Origin: Sphingopyxis sp. LC363
Lineage (GTDB): Bacteria; Pseudomonadota; Alphaproteobacteria; Sphingomonadales; Sphingomonadaceae
Assembly: GCF_000756385.1 (NCBI RefSeq)
Contig: NZ_JNFC01000045.1
Location: 124,001-188,000 of the forward strand
Direction of reading: 5' to 3'
DNA: 64,000 nt
Part shown: piece after piece, positions 57,547-64,000 of the stretch
Layout: every line of letters starts with the position of its first letter
Position numbering within the stretch: the first letter of the stretch is position 1
Translations under genes and position numbers: made by a program
The notes under the pieces: model-generated
What the model saw: the letters and a program-made list of their open reading frames with translations, nothing else
Database searches by the model: none
What the model was told of the DNA's origin: nothing

Positions 57547-57921
57547 TCACCCCTTCCAGCGCGCCGGCTGGAGCGCGATCCGGACGCGATCGACGGCGAT
57601 CCAGCCGGACGCGGCGATCACGTCGTTGCTTTCCTTCGCCGCGCGCCCTTCGCCGAGCGACCAGGTGATATGGAAATGGCTGCCGTCGCCGCGCGCGGTC
57701 GTGCCGTCGATTTCGACGACGAGCGCCTGGACGCCCGCGCCGTCATCGGCTTCGCCGACGATATAGGCCTCGGTTTCGGTGGGAAGCGACGTGTCCGCGT
57801 CGGTACCGAAGCGGAACGTGACATGATCCGCGATAGGACGTTCATAACTCGGCGGAAAGCGCGCAAGCAGCCGGTCGCGCTCTGCGGCGTCGATTTTCCA
57901 GCCGGCGATCGTCCTTCCCAT
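57547..57921 (-). CDS. Predicted 2H-like phosphoesterase
   Basis: The 124-residue protein contains two His-hydrophobic-Thr motifs, HVTF (His33) and HITW (His84), about 50 residues apart. This spacing and form match the 2H phosphoesterase superfamily (RNA ligase/cyclic phosphodiesterase-like), which acts on 2',3'-cyclic or 2'-5' phosphodiesters. I do not recognise a closer family, so the assignment rests on motif reading. It is directly upstream of a HAD nucleotidase. ATG 57921 is chosen; longer in-frame sequence upstream looks non-coding. An inverted repeat (57972-57988) lies about 50 bases upstream. Confidence 0.7.
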   Translation of the reverse strand: MGRTIAGWKIDAAERDRLLARFPPSYERPIADHVTFRFGTDADTSLPTETEAYIVGEADDGAGVQALVVEIDGTTARGDGSHFHITWSLGEGRAAKESNDVIAASGWIAVDRVRIALQPARWKG

Positions 57922-57971
57922 TGGTGAACATGTCCTCAGTGTCGGCCCCTCGCCCGACGAACGAACGGAGC

Positions 57972-57988
57972 GGGCGCAAGTTGCGCCC
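57972..57988. promoter_or_regulatory. Perfect palindrome upstream of the 2H/HAD gene pair
   Basis: GGGCGCAAGTTGCGCCC has 8-bp perfect arms with a 1-base centre. It lies between the Q-rich gene and the 2H gene start at 57921. It could be a repressor operator; the binding protein is unknown. Confidence 0.35.
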
Positions 57989-58015
57989 AGCGCCGCACCG
58001 CTTTTCGCAACAAGG

Positions 58016-58036
58016 GGTCCGCCAGAATGGCGGACC
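58016..58036 (-). terminator. Hairpin terminator of the Q-rich gene
   Basis: GGTCCGCCA pairs with TGGCGGACC around a 3-base loop, 24 bases after the stop at 58061. The minus-strand continuation is CCTTGTTG. Confidence 0.55.
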
Positions 58037-58060
58037 TCCTCGGGCGTATCGGGGCGCCGG

Positions 58061-58426
58061 TCAGTCCGGGTTCTGGCGCGCCAGATCCTCTTCGTCTTGC
58101 CATCCTTCGGCAGGCTGTTCGGCGGACTGGCCCATGCTGCCGGGCTGCGCGTCCTGCTGGCTTTCGCCGGCAGCTGTCTCGTCATCCTCTTCCATGCCTT
58201 CGCCGGAGAGCGGCGCGATATTTTCACCGGGGCCGCGGCCTTGATCGATCGCCTGGCCGCCGGTCGGATCGGCGCCGCCGCGATTATTGTCGAGCTTGTC
58301 CTGCTGCTCCTGGTCCTGCTGCTCCTGTTGGCGGTTCTGCTGACCGCCGCCGCCTTGCTGGGTTCCGTCCTGCTGCTGGGCTTGCCCGGGAGCGCGGCCC
58401 TGGCCGTCGTCCTGCTGATTCTGCAT
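58061..58426 (-). CDS. Low-complexity Gln-rich hypothetical protein
   Basis: A 121-residue, apparently disordered acidic protein. Residues 1-45 are dominated by Gln (QQDDGQG, GQAQQQDGTQQGG, QQNRQQEQQDQEQQD), the rest by Gly, Asp, Glu and Gln. No domain is recognised. GAGGAT lies upstream of the ATG and a hairpin follows the stop, which favours this strand. The opposite strand reads as a Leu-rich hydrophobic frame that is probably an artefact of the CAG/CTG complement. Confidence 0.55.
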   Translation of the reverse strand: MQNQQDDGQGRAPGQAQQQDGTQQGGGGQQNRQQEQQDQEQQDKLDNNRGGADPTGGQAIDQGRGPGENIAPLSGEGMEEDDETAAGESQQDAQPGSMGQSAEQPAEGWQDEEDLARQNPD

Positions 58427-58541
58427 GTCTTTATCCTCTTCCTCTTCGCCCGATGAACCGGGCGAGGAAAAGACGCGCCAGCCGCGCCGAATGTGCCGGG
58501 CCGAAACGCTAACCTGCGTCAAGACCGCGCGTGGACACGCC

Positions 58542-58566
58542 GGAACTTCCCCCGCTTCCGGACGTC
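58542..58566 (+). promoter_or_regulatory. EcfG-like promoter (near match) upstream of the BON gene
   Basis: GGAAC is followed after 16 bases by CGTC, one base off the CGTT consensus, 69 bases before the ATG at 58635. Confidence 0.4.
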
Positions 58567-58634
58567 ACTCTGGTGCCGGGGGGCTGTCGACCTTTGCGGC
58601 AGCCTGACCGCCCGACCGACAATGGAGATGGAAA

Positions 58635-59423
58635 ATGGACAGGTTCGACGACCGAACGCCCCTCTGGGATTATCGCGACAACAGCATTCCCGACGACGGT
58701 GGCGGTACAGCGGGTTGGAACCGCGGCCGCGCTGAGGATACTGCGCGCGGCTATACCGCGATCGAGGAGGAGGAACGTCGTGGCGGACGCGGACGAGAAG
58801 CCCGCCGCGAACAACCCTATCGACGCGACGAATGGGATGATCGCCACGCGGGCGATCGGCATCCCTCCTATGGTGGCCGCGAAAGCGCCCGGCCCACCTA
58901 TGAAAGCGACGGCGGCCGCTCGCGCTATTACGACGCGGTCGGTGAAGCGCGCGGCGGGCGCGGCGAACGCCCCGGCTCGCTGTGGCCGAGCGAGTTCGGC
59001 TATCCCGCAGCCCGCGGCTACTCGCCCTATGGTGAGGGCCCAAGGTCGCGCCGCGCCGACTATGACGACGACGATCGCGGCTTTTTCGAACGCGCCGAAG
59101 ACGAAGTCATGTCGTGGTTCGGCGACCGTGACGCGCGGCGCCGCCGCGAGCAGGATCATCGTGGTCGCGGCCCCAAAAATTATGCCCGGTCGGACGAGCG
59201 CATCCGCGAGGATGTGAACGACCGCCTCACCGAAGACGTCTGGCTCAACGCCTCCGAAATCGACGTTGCGGTCGAGCAGGGCGAGGTCACGCTGTCGGGC
59301 ACCGTCGAGGACCGCCGCGCCAAGCGCCGTGCCGAAGACTGCGTCGATGCGATTTCGGGCGTGAAGCATGTGCAGAATAATCTGCGCTACACATCGGGGG
59401 TGGTCAGTCCAAAACTGGATTGA
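58635..59423 (+). CDS. BON-domain protein with disordered charged N terminus
   Basis: This 262-residue protein is divided into a long Arg/Asp/Gly-rich, apparently disordered part (about 1-185), including a DEVMSWFGDRDARRRREQD segment seen in stress-associated BON proteins. A C-terminal BON domain (about 188-252) follows: DERIREDVNDRLTEDVWLNASEIDVAVEQGEVTLSGTVEDR and ISGVKHVQNNLRY. BON domains bind membranes or lipids and are linked to osmotic stress (OsmY). No signal peptide is evident. It is followed by a strong terminator. Confidence 0.85.
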   Translation: MDRFDDRTPLWDYRDNSIPDDGGGTAGWNRGRAEDTARGYTAIEEEERRGGRGREARREQPYRRDEWDDRHAGDRHPSYGGRESARPTYESDGGRSRYYDAVGEARGGRGERPGSLWPSEFGYPAARGYSPYGEGPRSRRADYDDDDRGFFERAEDEVMSWFGDRDARRRREQDHRGRGPKNYARSDERIREDVNDRLTEDVWLNASEIDVAVEQGEVTLSGTVEDRRAKRRAEDCVDAISGVKHVQNNLRYTSGVVSPKLD

Positions 59424-59426
59424 AGG

Positions 59427-59453
59427 ACGGCGCCGCCGCGAAGGCGGCGCCGT
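59427..59453 (+). terminator. Terminator of the BON gene
   Basis: ACGGCGCCGCC pairs perfectly with GGCGGCGCCGT (11 bp) around GCGAA, followed by TCGCTTA, directly after the stop. Confidence 0.65.
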
Positions 59454-59563
59454 TCGCTTAACCTGGGATAAGCGCTGCCAAATCAACCGCGCGTTTACGA
59501 TCCGGCCATGCAACTCCGCGCGGCGGAAAGCGTCGATCCGGAAGAACAGCGAAGGATGAAACC

Positions 59564-59845
59564 ATGGCAAGCGCAGCACAAAGACATTCGGGATTGGGAA
59601 AGATTCTGGCGCTGGGGACGCTCGGCGCGCTCTTCTGGTTTACCCGCAAATCCGCGTCCCAGACGGCTAAGGGAGAACGGCATAGCGCGGCGTTTGCCGA
59701 CGGCGAAACCCAATCGGAGAATTTCGACCAGACGCGCTCGGCGGGTCCGGACGGCATGCGCGACGACGTCAAGCGCCCGTGGGAAAGCGTCGATCAGGCG
59801 TCAGATGAATCCTTTCCCGCAAGCGACCCGCCGGCGACCTATTGA
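59564..59845 (+). CDS. Small stress-type protein with DESFPASDPP tail
   Basis: A 93-residue protein with a short hydrophobic N-terminal segment (LGKILALGTLGALFWF) and a C-terminal WESVDQASDESFPASDPPATY. That tail recurs at the ends of many small alphaproteobacterial proteins, often stress-linked; its role is unknown. GAAGGATG lies upstream. It is followed closely by another small gene on the same strand. Confidence 0.7.
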   Translation: MASAAQRHSGLGKILALGTLGALFWFTRKSASQTAKGERHSAAFADGETQSENFDQTRSAGPDGMRDDVKRPWESVDQASDESFPASDPPATY

Positions 59846-59855
59846 GGCGGCGGCG

Positions 59856-60122
59856 ATGCCGGACGCTTCCCCGAGGACCAGCTACAGCCTTCAATTTGAG
59901 GACGACGGCGTCGGCCTTGCCAAGCGGATGGAGTTCGAAGCCGCGAGCGCGAGCGTCGCGCTCGAAATCGCCGAGCGGGAATGCGACGGCCGCTGGGCGC
60001 TGCTTGCTTGCGACGGCCAACCGGTCTGCCGCGTGGGGCACAACGGGGGGACATGGACGATTGCCCCTGCACTTCCTCCGACGTGCCGGGAAGAAACCCA
60101 AAGCCTGATCAAATCTCGCTGA
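59856..60122 (+). CDS. Small hypothetical protein
   Basis: An 88-residue soluble protein (start MPDASPRTSYSLQFEDDG) with a central ASASVALEIAERECDGRWALLACDGQPVCRV that looks like a compact alpha/beta fold. Similar small proteins occur in sphingomonads beside stress genes, without known function. It begins 10 bases after the preceding stop with GAGGCGGCGG as a ribosome-binding site, so it is probably co-transcribed. Confidence 0.65.
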   Translation: MPDASPRTSYSLQFEDDGVGLAKRMEFEAASASVALEIAERECDGRWALLACDGQPVCRVGHNGGTWTIAPALPPTCREETQSLIKSR

Positions 60123-60124
60123 AT

Positions 60125-60227
60125 CTTCATCCCGGCGAAGGCCGGGATCTCGCCGTTTCAACCTGACCCAGCGGCGAGATACTCTTCCAGAGTCACGTGC
60201 ATGAACACCTTCCGGCCGGGATGACGG
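60125..60227. repeat. About 105-bp dispersed intergenic repeat, copy 2
   Basis: The inverted counterpart of the element at 38495-38599: same outer palindrome (TCATCCCGGC and GCCGGGATGA) and the identical 13-base core CAGAGTCACGTGC (60188-60200, reverse complement of the core in copy 1). It fills most of the 148-base gap before the GH130 gene; nothing else is seen there. Confidence 0.75.
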
Positions 60228-60270
60228 ATTAAAGGGGGCGACGTTTCAGTCCACCAATTGCCCTCTTGTC

Positions 60271-61389
60271 TCAAAGACCAAAATACGACTTGGGGATATG
60301 GGTGATGCGGCAGGCTAGGTCAGCCTCGCCCGACGCGACGATAAAATAGTCGCCCGCGTCGGCGATGCCGGTCGTGAAGACGACGTCGCGCACATACATC
60401 TTATCTTCGAGCGACCGCGTGAGATCGGGGTTTGCCTCGAGCAGCGGCTGATGCGCGCTGTAGAGACAGCGCGACGGGTCGTCGGGATCGAGCAGCGACC
60501 AATAAGTGCGATAGATGCCGACGATCTCCTTCGGCTCGACGCCGTGCCATAAGGTCAGCCAGCCGCGCTCGGTCAGGATCGGCGGGGTTCCACCGCCCAT
60601 CCTTGCGGTCGCGACGGTGTCGGCATGCGGTCGCAGCCCCGGCTCGCGCCGCGGCTTCCAATGCAGCGTGTCGGGCGAGGAAGCGAGATTGATTGACGGA
60701 CCCGCGCGCCATTGGCTCCCCGGCGGATAGGTGAAATAGAGCGCGCCGAGCGGCCGCGTCTGCGCCCAATAATGGCCGGCGATCTTTCCTTCGAAGATCA
60801 GCATATCCTTGTTCTGATGATCGAGCACGATGTCCTCGAAGCGCCAGCGGAGGCCGTCGTCGGATCTGTAGAGCGTCGTCGAATGACGCTCGGGGCTGAC
60901 CGAGCAGCTCGTCATCAGCCAGCGGTCTTCGACCCGGCTGATCCGCGCATCCTCGACGCCATAGCATTGAAAGGAAGCGTGCGGCGCGACGGCGCGGTCA
61001 TAATGCACCGCGACCAGCTCCAGCCCGTCGGGAGTCAGCTCGATCGGCAGCAGCCAGGAAAGCGAGGTCAGCGCCATGACCTGCCAGCTGCCGCCGTGTA
61101 CGAGGAACTTGCGGGGGTCGGCGGTATCGCACAATTCGAGCGGCCAGGCATCGCGGACATAGCGTCCCTCGTCCCAGCGGATGCTGTGGACATGGCCGTC
61201 CGCCACCGGCTCGCGAAGCGCTTCCGCGACGCGCACGAGCATCAGCAGATTGCCGCTCGGCAGGCGCGCCAATCCCGGATTGAAGGCGCCGAGGACGAAG
61301 GTTTCGGCATCGAGATGGCCGGCGAGCGGCGACCGCGACAGATCGACGTCGTCGGGACCGAACACCAGCCGGTCGACTGCGAAATCCAT
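60271..61389 (-). CDS. Glycoside hydrolase family 130 protein (beta-mannoside phosphorylase type)
   Basis: A 372-residue five-bladed beta-propeller enzyme. GH130 sequences are recognisable: FNPGLARLPSGNLLMLVRVAE, YGVEDARISRVEDRWLM, and NKDMLIFEGKIAGHYWAQTRP, which contains the catalytic Asp region. Family members phosphorolyse or hydrolyse beta-mannosides; the substrate here is unknown. No signal peptide, so cytoplasmic. It is downstream of the flavoprotein and cinA genes on the same strand; a second GH130 gene lies 2 kb further upstream. Confidence 0.85.
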   Translation of the reverse strand: MDFAVDRLVFGPDDVDLSRSPLAGHLDAETFVLGAFNPGLARLPSGNLLMLVRVAEALREPVADGHVHSIRWDEGRYVRDAWPLELCDTADPRKFLVHGGSWQVMALTSLSWLLPIELTPDGLELVAVHYDRAVAPHASFQCYGVEDARISRVEDRWLMTSCSVSPERHSTTLYRSDDGLRWRFEDIVLDHQNKDMLIFEGKIAGHYWAQTRPLGALYFTYPPGSQWRAGPSINLASSPDTLHWKPRREPGLRPHADTVATARMGGGTPPILTERGWLTLWHGVEPKEIVGIYRTYWSLLDPDDPSRCLYSAHQPLLEANPDLTRSLEDKMYVRDVVFTTGIADAGDYFIVASGEADLACRITHIPKSYFGL

Positions 61390-61451
61390 GACCTTCTCCT
61401 CGGCTGGACCGATGCGGAATCAAGCCCCGAACCGCGGCAATGTTCCCGGCT

Positions 61452-62393
61452 TCAGTCCTGATCCGCCATCAGATGGCCTTCGGCTTCGCGCAGCCAGTTG
61501 TGAAGCCGCGTCGCCGCCATCGCGCCCTGTCCCATCGCGACGCTGATCTGGTCAAGCCCGGCGACGACATCGCCGGCGGCATAAAGGCCGGGAAGAAGCC
61601 CGTCGGAAAAGGCATGGAAGGGCATGCACCCGGCGTCCGCGTCGTCCGCCAAGAGGCCGAGGGCTGCTGCCAGTTCGTTGCGCGGGCGCGATCCAAAGGC
61701 CGGATAGAGAATATCGAAGCGGCGCGCGACCGGCTCACCGCGCATCTGGACGGCGATATCGCGGCTGTGGGCGACGAGCCGTTCGACGTGCCTCTCCAGA
61801 ACGATCACGTCGCTTTGAGCAAGCTCCTCGCGTTGCGCGTCGCTGAGCGCCACCCGCCATTTCGGGATCAGCGTCACATGCCGCGAAAATTGCCGCAGGA
61901 ACATCGCTTCGGCGGCGCCGTGGAGGTCCGATCCGAGCACCGCGATCCGCTCGTCCCGATGCTCGAAACCGTCGCAGATCGGGCAATAGCGCAGCACACC
62001 ATCACGCACCGCCGTCATGTGATCGCCCTCGTCGAGCCGGGCGAGATTGGTATCGACGCCGGTGGCCAGAATCACGCCGCGGGCGGCGATGGCCGCGCCG
62101 TCTTCAAGCGTCGCGCGATAATGACCCGTCGCGCGCTCGAGCGCCGCGACGCGGCCGAAGACGATCTCGGCGCCATAGCGGAGCGCATGGTCAGTCATCC
62201 GCTCGATCAGTTTCTTGCCGACGATACCGTCGGGAAAGCCCGGGACATTGCGCGTGCGCGGCACCCACAAAGCGCGTGCCGTCCCGTCATGGACGACGCG
62301 GACCCGCCGCTTGAACCGGGTCAGATACAGGGCGGCGGTCAAGCCCGCGGGTCCAGCGCCGATCACCAACGCATCGACGGGCGACTCATCCAT
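61452..62393 (-). CDS. FAD-dependent thioredoxin reductase-like oxidoreductase
   Basis: This 313-residue protein has an FAD dinucleotide motif (VIGAGPAGLTAALYL, residues 10-24), an NADPH-side motif (VLGSDLHGAAEA), a redox-active CPIC (Cys137/Cys140, in CPICDGFEH) and the C-terminal GLYAAGDVVAGLDQISVAMGQGAMAA. It resembles thioredoxin reductase but is probably a sphingomonad paralogue with another disulfide partner. The ATG shares one base with the cinA stop (TGATG). Confidence 0.86.
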   Translation of the reverse strand: MDESPVDALVIGAGPAGLTAALYLTRFKRRVRVVHDGTARALWVPRTRNVPGFPDGIVGKKLIERMTDHALRYGAEIVFGRVAALERATGHYRATLEDGAAIAARGVILATGVDTNLARLDEGDHMTAVRDGVLRYCPICDGFEHRDERIAVLGSDLHGAAEAMFLRQFSRHVTLIPKWRVALSDAQREELAQSDVIVLERHVERLVAHSRDIAVQMRGEPVARRFDILYPAFGSRPRNELAAALGLLADDADAGCMPFHAFSDGLLPGLYAAGDVVAGLDQISVAMGQGAMAATRLHNWLREAEGHLMADQD

Positions 62394-62896
62394 CAGTCGG
62401 CGACAGTCGCGTTCGGCACCGCTTCACACAGCATCGTCAGCGCCTCGGCGACCGCGACGTCGAGCACGGCACGGCGGCCGATCTCGCCGAAATGGCATGT
62501 GCGGCTGAGGATCCCTCGCCCATGTACCGCGCAGGCGAGATGGACGAGGCCGACTTCCTCGTCGTCCTCCTGCGGGCCGCAAAAGCCGGTGATCGCGATC
62601 GCGACGTCGGCGCGGCTCTTGTCGAGCGCGGCCTCGGCCAGCGCCGCCGTCACACTGGTGCCAACGCCCTGCGACCGTTCGGCCAAGGCGCGCGATATAC
62701 CGAGCATCTCGCACTTGGCGTCGACCGAATAAACGACGTAGCCGCGCTCTAGATGCGATCCGAGCGCACTGTGGCCGGCGAGCGCCGCAGCAAGCTGGCC
62801 GCCGGTGCAGCTTTCCGCCGTCGCGAAACGAATATCGCCGTCGGCAACGCGCCCGGCCAGTTCTGCAAGGCGCGCGCCGATGGGATCGGAACTCAT
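62393..62896 (-). CDS. pncC: CinA C-terminal domain protein, probable NMN deamidase
   Basis: The 167-residue protein corresponds to the stand-alone CinA C-terminal domain. Motifs: TAESCTGGQLAAALAGHSALGSHLERGYVVYS with the catalytic Ser/Thr region, ALAEAALDKSRADVAIAITGFCGPQEDDEEVGLVHLA. PncC enzymes turn nicotinamide mononucleotide into nicotinic acid mononucleotide in NAD recycling. It lies between the hemerythrin gene (2-base gap) and the flavoprotein (1-base overlap), so these three are co-transcribed. Confidence 0.85.
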   Translation of the reverse strand: MSSDPIGARLAELAGRVADGDIRFATAESCTGGQLAAALAGHSALGSHLERGYVVYSVDAKCEMLGISRALAERSQGVGTSVTAALAEAALDKSRADVAIAITGFCGPQEDDEEVGLVHLACAVHGRGILSRTCHFGEIGRRAVLDVAVAEALTMLCEAVPNATVAD

Positions 62897-62898
62897 GG

Positions 62899-63390
62899 CT
62901 ACATCGTCACGAGCGCGGCGGGCGGCAGCCCCGCCGTTTCGGCCTGGCGCTTCAGTTCCTCCTTGCGCGCGAGCAATTGTTCGCCGAGCGCGTCGAGATC
63001 GACCTCGGCCGCGCGCGCCTGCTGGAACATATTGTCGTGCTGCTTTTCCTCTTCCTTCACATGGTGCTTGATCTCTTCGGACAGCACCGTGACCTTGGCT
63101 TCGAAATATTCGTCAGTGGGCCCCGACGCCAGAATGTCGTTGATCAGCACCTTCGCACCGTCATGTTCGACATAGGCTTCCTTCAGAAGATCGTCGTCGA
63201 CCTTGCCCTTCAGCGCCGGATAGAAGACCTCTTCCTCGATCTGCGCGTGGATCTTGAGTTCGGTGCAGATTTGCTCGGCGATCTTCGCCTTGCGATCGGC
63301 GCCGCTGGCTTTCTCGAATTCCTCGAACAAGGCTTCGACCGAGCGATGGTCGGCGGCGAGAATATGAGTGGCGTCGGTATCTTGCGGCAT
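62899..63390 (-). CDS. Hemerythrin HHE-domain protein
   Basis: This 163-residue four-helix protein has the non-haem di-iron ligands expected of hemerythrin-like domains: His15 (ADHRS), His48 (KIHAQIEEE, with Glu nearby), His76 (EHDGA) and His109/His110 (KHHVKEEEKQHD). Such proteins bind O2, NO or iron, or sense oxidative stress. ATG 63390 has AGGAG 7 bases upstream; the in-frame extension to 63501 is not family-like. A weak EcfG-like promoter (GCAAC-N17-CGTT, 63424-63449) lies upstream. Confidence 0.86.
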   Translation of the reverse strand: MPQDTDATHILAADHRSVEALFEEFEKASGADRKAKIAEQICTELKIHAQIEEEVFYPALKGKVDDDLLKEAYVEHDGAKVLINDILASGPTDEYFEAKVTVLSEEIKHHVKEEEKQHDNMFQQARAAEVDLDALGEQLLARKEELKRQAETAGLPPAALVTM

Positions 63391-63522
63391 GATGGTCTCC
63401 TGTCGAAACAGCCCCCGCCGTTCAACGCGCCGCCGTTTCGGGAAGTTGCCGAAATCGAAGCCCGGTAAAGCTTTTCCATCGGCTTTTATAACTTGCGGCA
63501 ATATTAGGGCGATGTGCCCCCG

Positions 63523-64000
63523 CTAAACCATCAACCGGAGCAGGTCGGGCACCGTCGTCGTCGCGAAGCCGATCGCGCTGTCCGATATGCCATAGGGAAT
63601 GAAAAGCTCATTCCCGATCGCGAGCGCGCCGCAGGTATAGACGACATTGGGGACATAGCCCTCGCGATCGCTTTCGGCGGCCGAAAGGATCGGACAAGCG
63701 GTGCGTCCCAAAATCTTCGAAGGGTCATCCTTGTCGAGCAGCGCCGCGCCGAGGCTGTATTTGCGCATCGCGCCAACGCCGTGGGTTAGCAATATCCACC
63801 CCTCGTCGCACTCGATCGGGCTGCCGCAATTGCCCATCTGGACGAATTCCCATGGAAAGGCGGGGCTCAGCAGCGGCTGTCCCTCGTCGTCCCAATCGGT
63901 CAGGCTGTCGGACGCGAGCAAGGTGATATTCTTGCCGTCCTGCCGCCCGACCGTCAGATAGCGGCCGCCGACCTTTCGCGGAAACAGCGCCATGCCCTTG
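63523..64000 (-). CDS. Glycoside hydrolase family 130 protein, C-terminal part (cut by the window edge)
   Basis: The reading frame runs out of the window at the 5' side; 159 complete codons are visible. GH130 features: GMALFPRKVGGRYLTVGRQDGKNI (catalytic-site region), GNCGSPIECDEGWILLTHGVG, YSLGAALLDKDDPSKILGR and GYVPNVVYTCGAL. It is a different branch from the GH130 at 60271. Its substrate is unknown; the missing N-terminal part and its neighbours lie beyond 64000. Confidence 0.82.
   Translation of the reverse strand, partial: KGMALFPRKVGGRYLTVGRQDGKNITLLASDSLTDWDDEGQPLLSPAFPWEFVQMGNCGSPIECDEGWILLTHGVGAMRKYSLGAALLDKDDPSKILGRTACPILSAAESDREGYVPNVVYTCGALAIGNELFIPYGISDSAIGFATTTVPDLLRLMV

Noticed and set aside
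58097-58456. Leu-rich membrane-protein-like plus-strand ORF
   Set aside because: It is the complement of CAG/CAA-rich sequence in the Gln-rich gene and lacks a convincing ribosome-binding site.

Overview
The window is GC-rich chromosomal DNA from an alphaproteobacterium of the order Sphingomonadales; a Sphingopyxis-like organism is my best guess. Supporting this are the contiguous mreBCD-mrdA-rodA block, the cobA-DUF2849-cysI-DUF934-cysH sulfur operon, UPF0262, a TonB/PepSY/DUF3649/DUF3325 iron module, and a GGAAC-N16-CGTT promoter of the EcfG general-stress type. The genus is inference. Genes are densely packed, and many neighbours overlap by 4 bases (ATGA or GTGA). No phage, insertion sequence, CRISPR array or rRNA operon is visible.

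Layout. 0-4 kb: a secreted phosphodiesterase, then on the minus strand mutL followed by two small orphan genes. The 3' end of mutL is imperfectly duplicated around the first orphan. 4-9.8 kb: the cell-elongation operon (mreB, mreC, mreD, mrdA/PBP2, rodA), then tRNA-Lys. 9.9-16.3 kb: a czc-type heavy-metal efflux operon (His-rich periplasmic protein, CzcC, CzcB, CzcA). 16.3-22.4 kb: a siderophore/iron block on the minus strand (TonB receptor, DUF3649, PepSY protein, DUF3325, AraC regulator) diverging from a DUF4198-like gene, then tRNA-Leu. 22.5-34 kb: general metabolism (AI-2E transporter, coniferyl-aldehyde dehydrogenase, thiolase, RcnB-like and SH3 periplasmic proteins, hydroxyacid dehydrogenase, nitronate monooxygenase-like protein, glycosyltransferase, hydrolase, AstD).

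34-38.5 kb: assimilatory sulfur operon (siroheme methyltransferase, DUF2849, sulfite reductase, a Rid-family protein, DUF934, APS/PAPS reductase). 38.6-42.6 kb: dnaB opposed by UPF0262, a GH25-like membrane protein, cytidine deaminase and dCTP deaminase. 42.6-47 kb: secreted GH5 glucanase-like enzyme with DoxX, then an acyl-metabolism pair (trans-acting enoyl reductase-like protein and thioesterase) behind a MerR/LiuR-like dyad. 47-50 kb: an OmpR/EnvZ-type two-component system next to an EF-hand protein whose upstream region carries a perfect 10-bp tandem repeat. 50-64 kb: DUF885 peptidase, FKBP isomerase, tRNA-Gly, membrane glucose dehydrogenase with a CDF metal exporter, a HAD nucleotidase / predicted 2H phosphoesterase pair, then a stress-like cluster (BON protein, small proteins, thioredoxin-reductase-like flavoprotein, CinA, hemerythrin) bracketed by two GH130 glycoside phosphorylases, the second cut by the window edge.

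The most unusual observations are the mutL-tail duplication, the HAD/2H phosphoesterase pair, the Rid protein without the catalytic arginine inside the sulfur operon, the EF-hand/two-component locus with its tandem repeat, and the about 105-bp intergenic repeat found twice. No gap between genes exceeds 300 bases.
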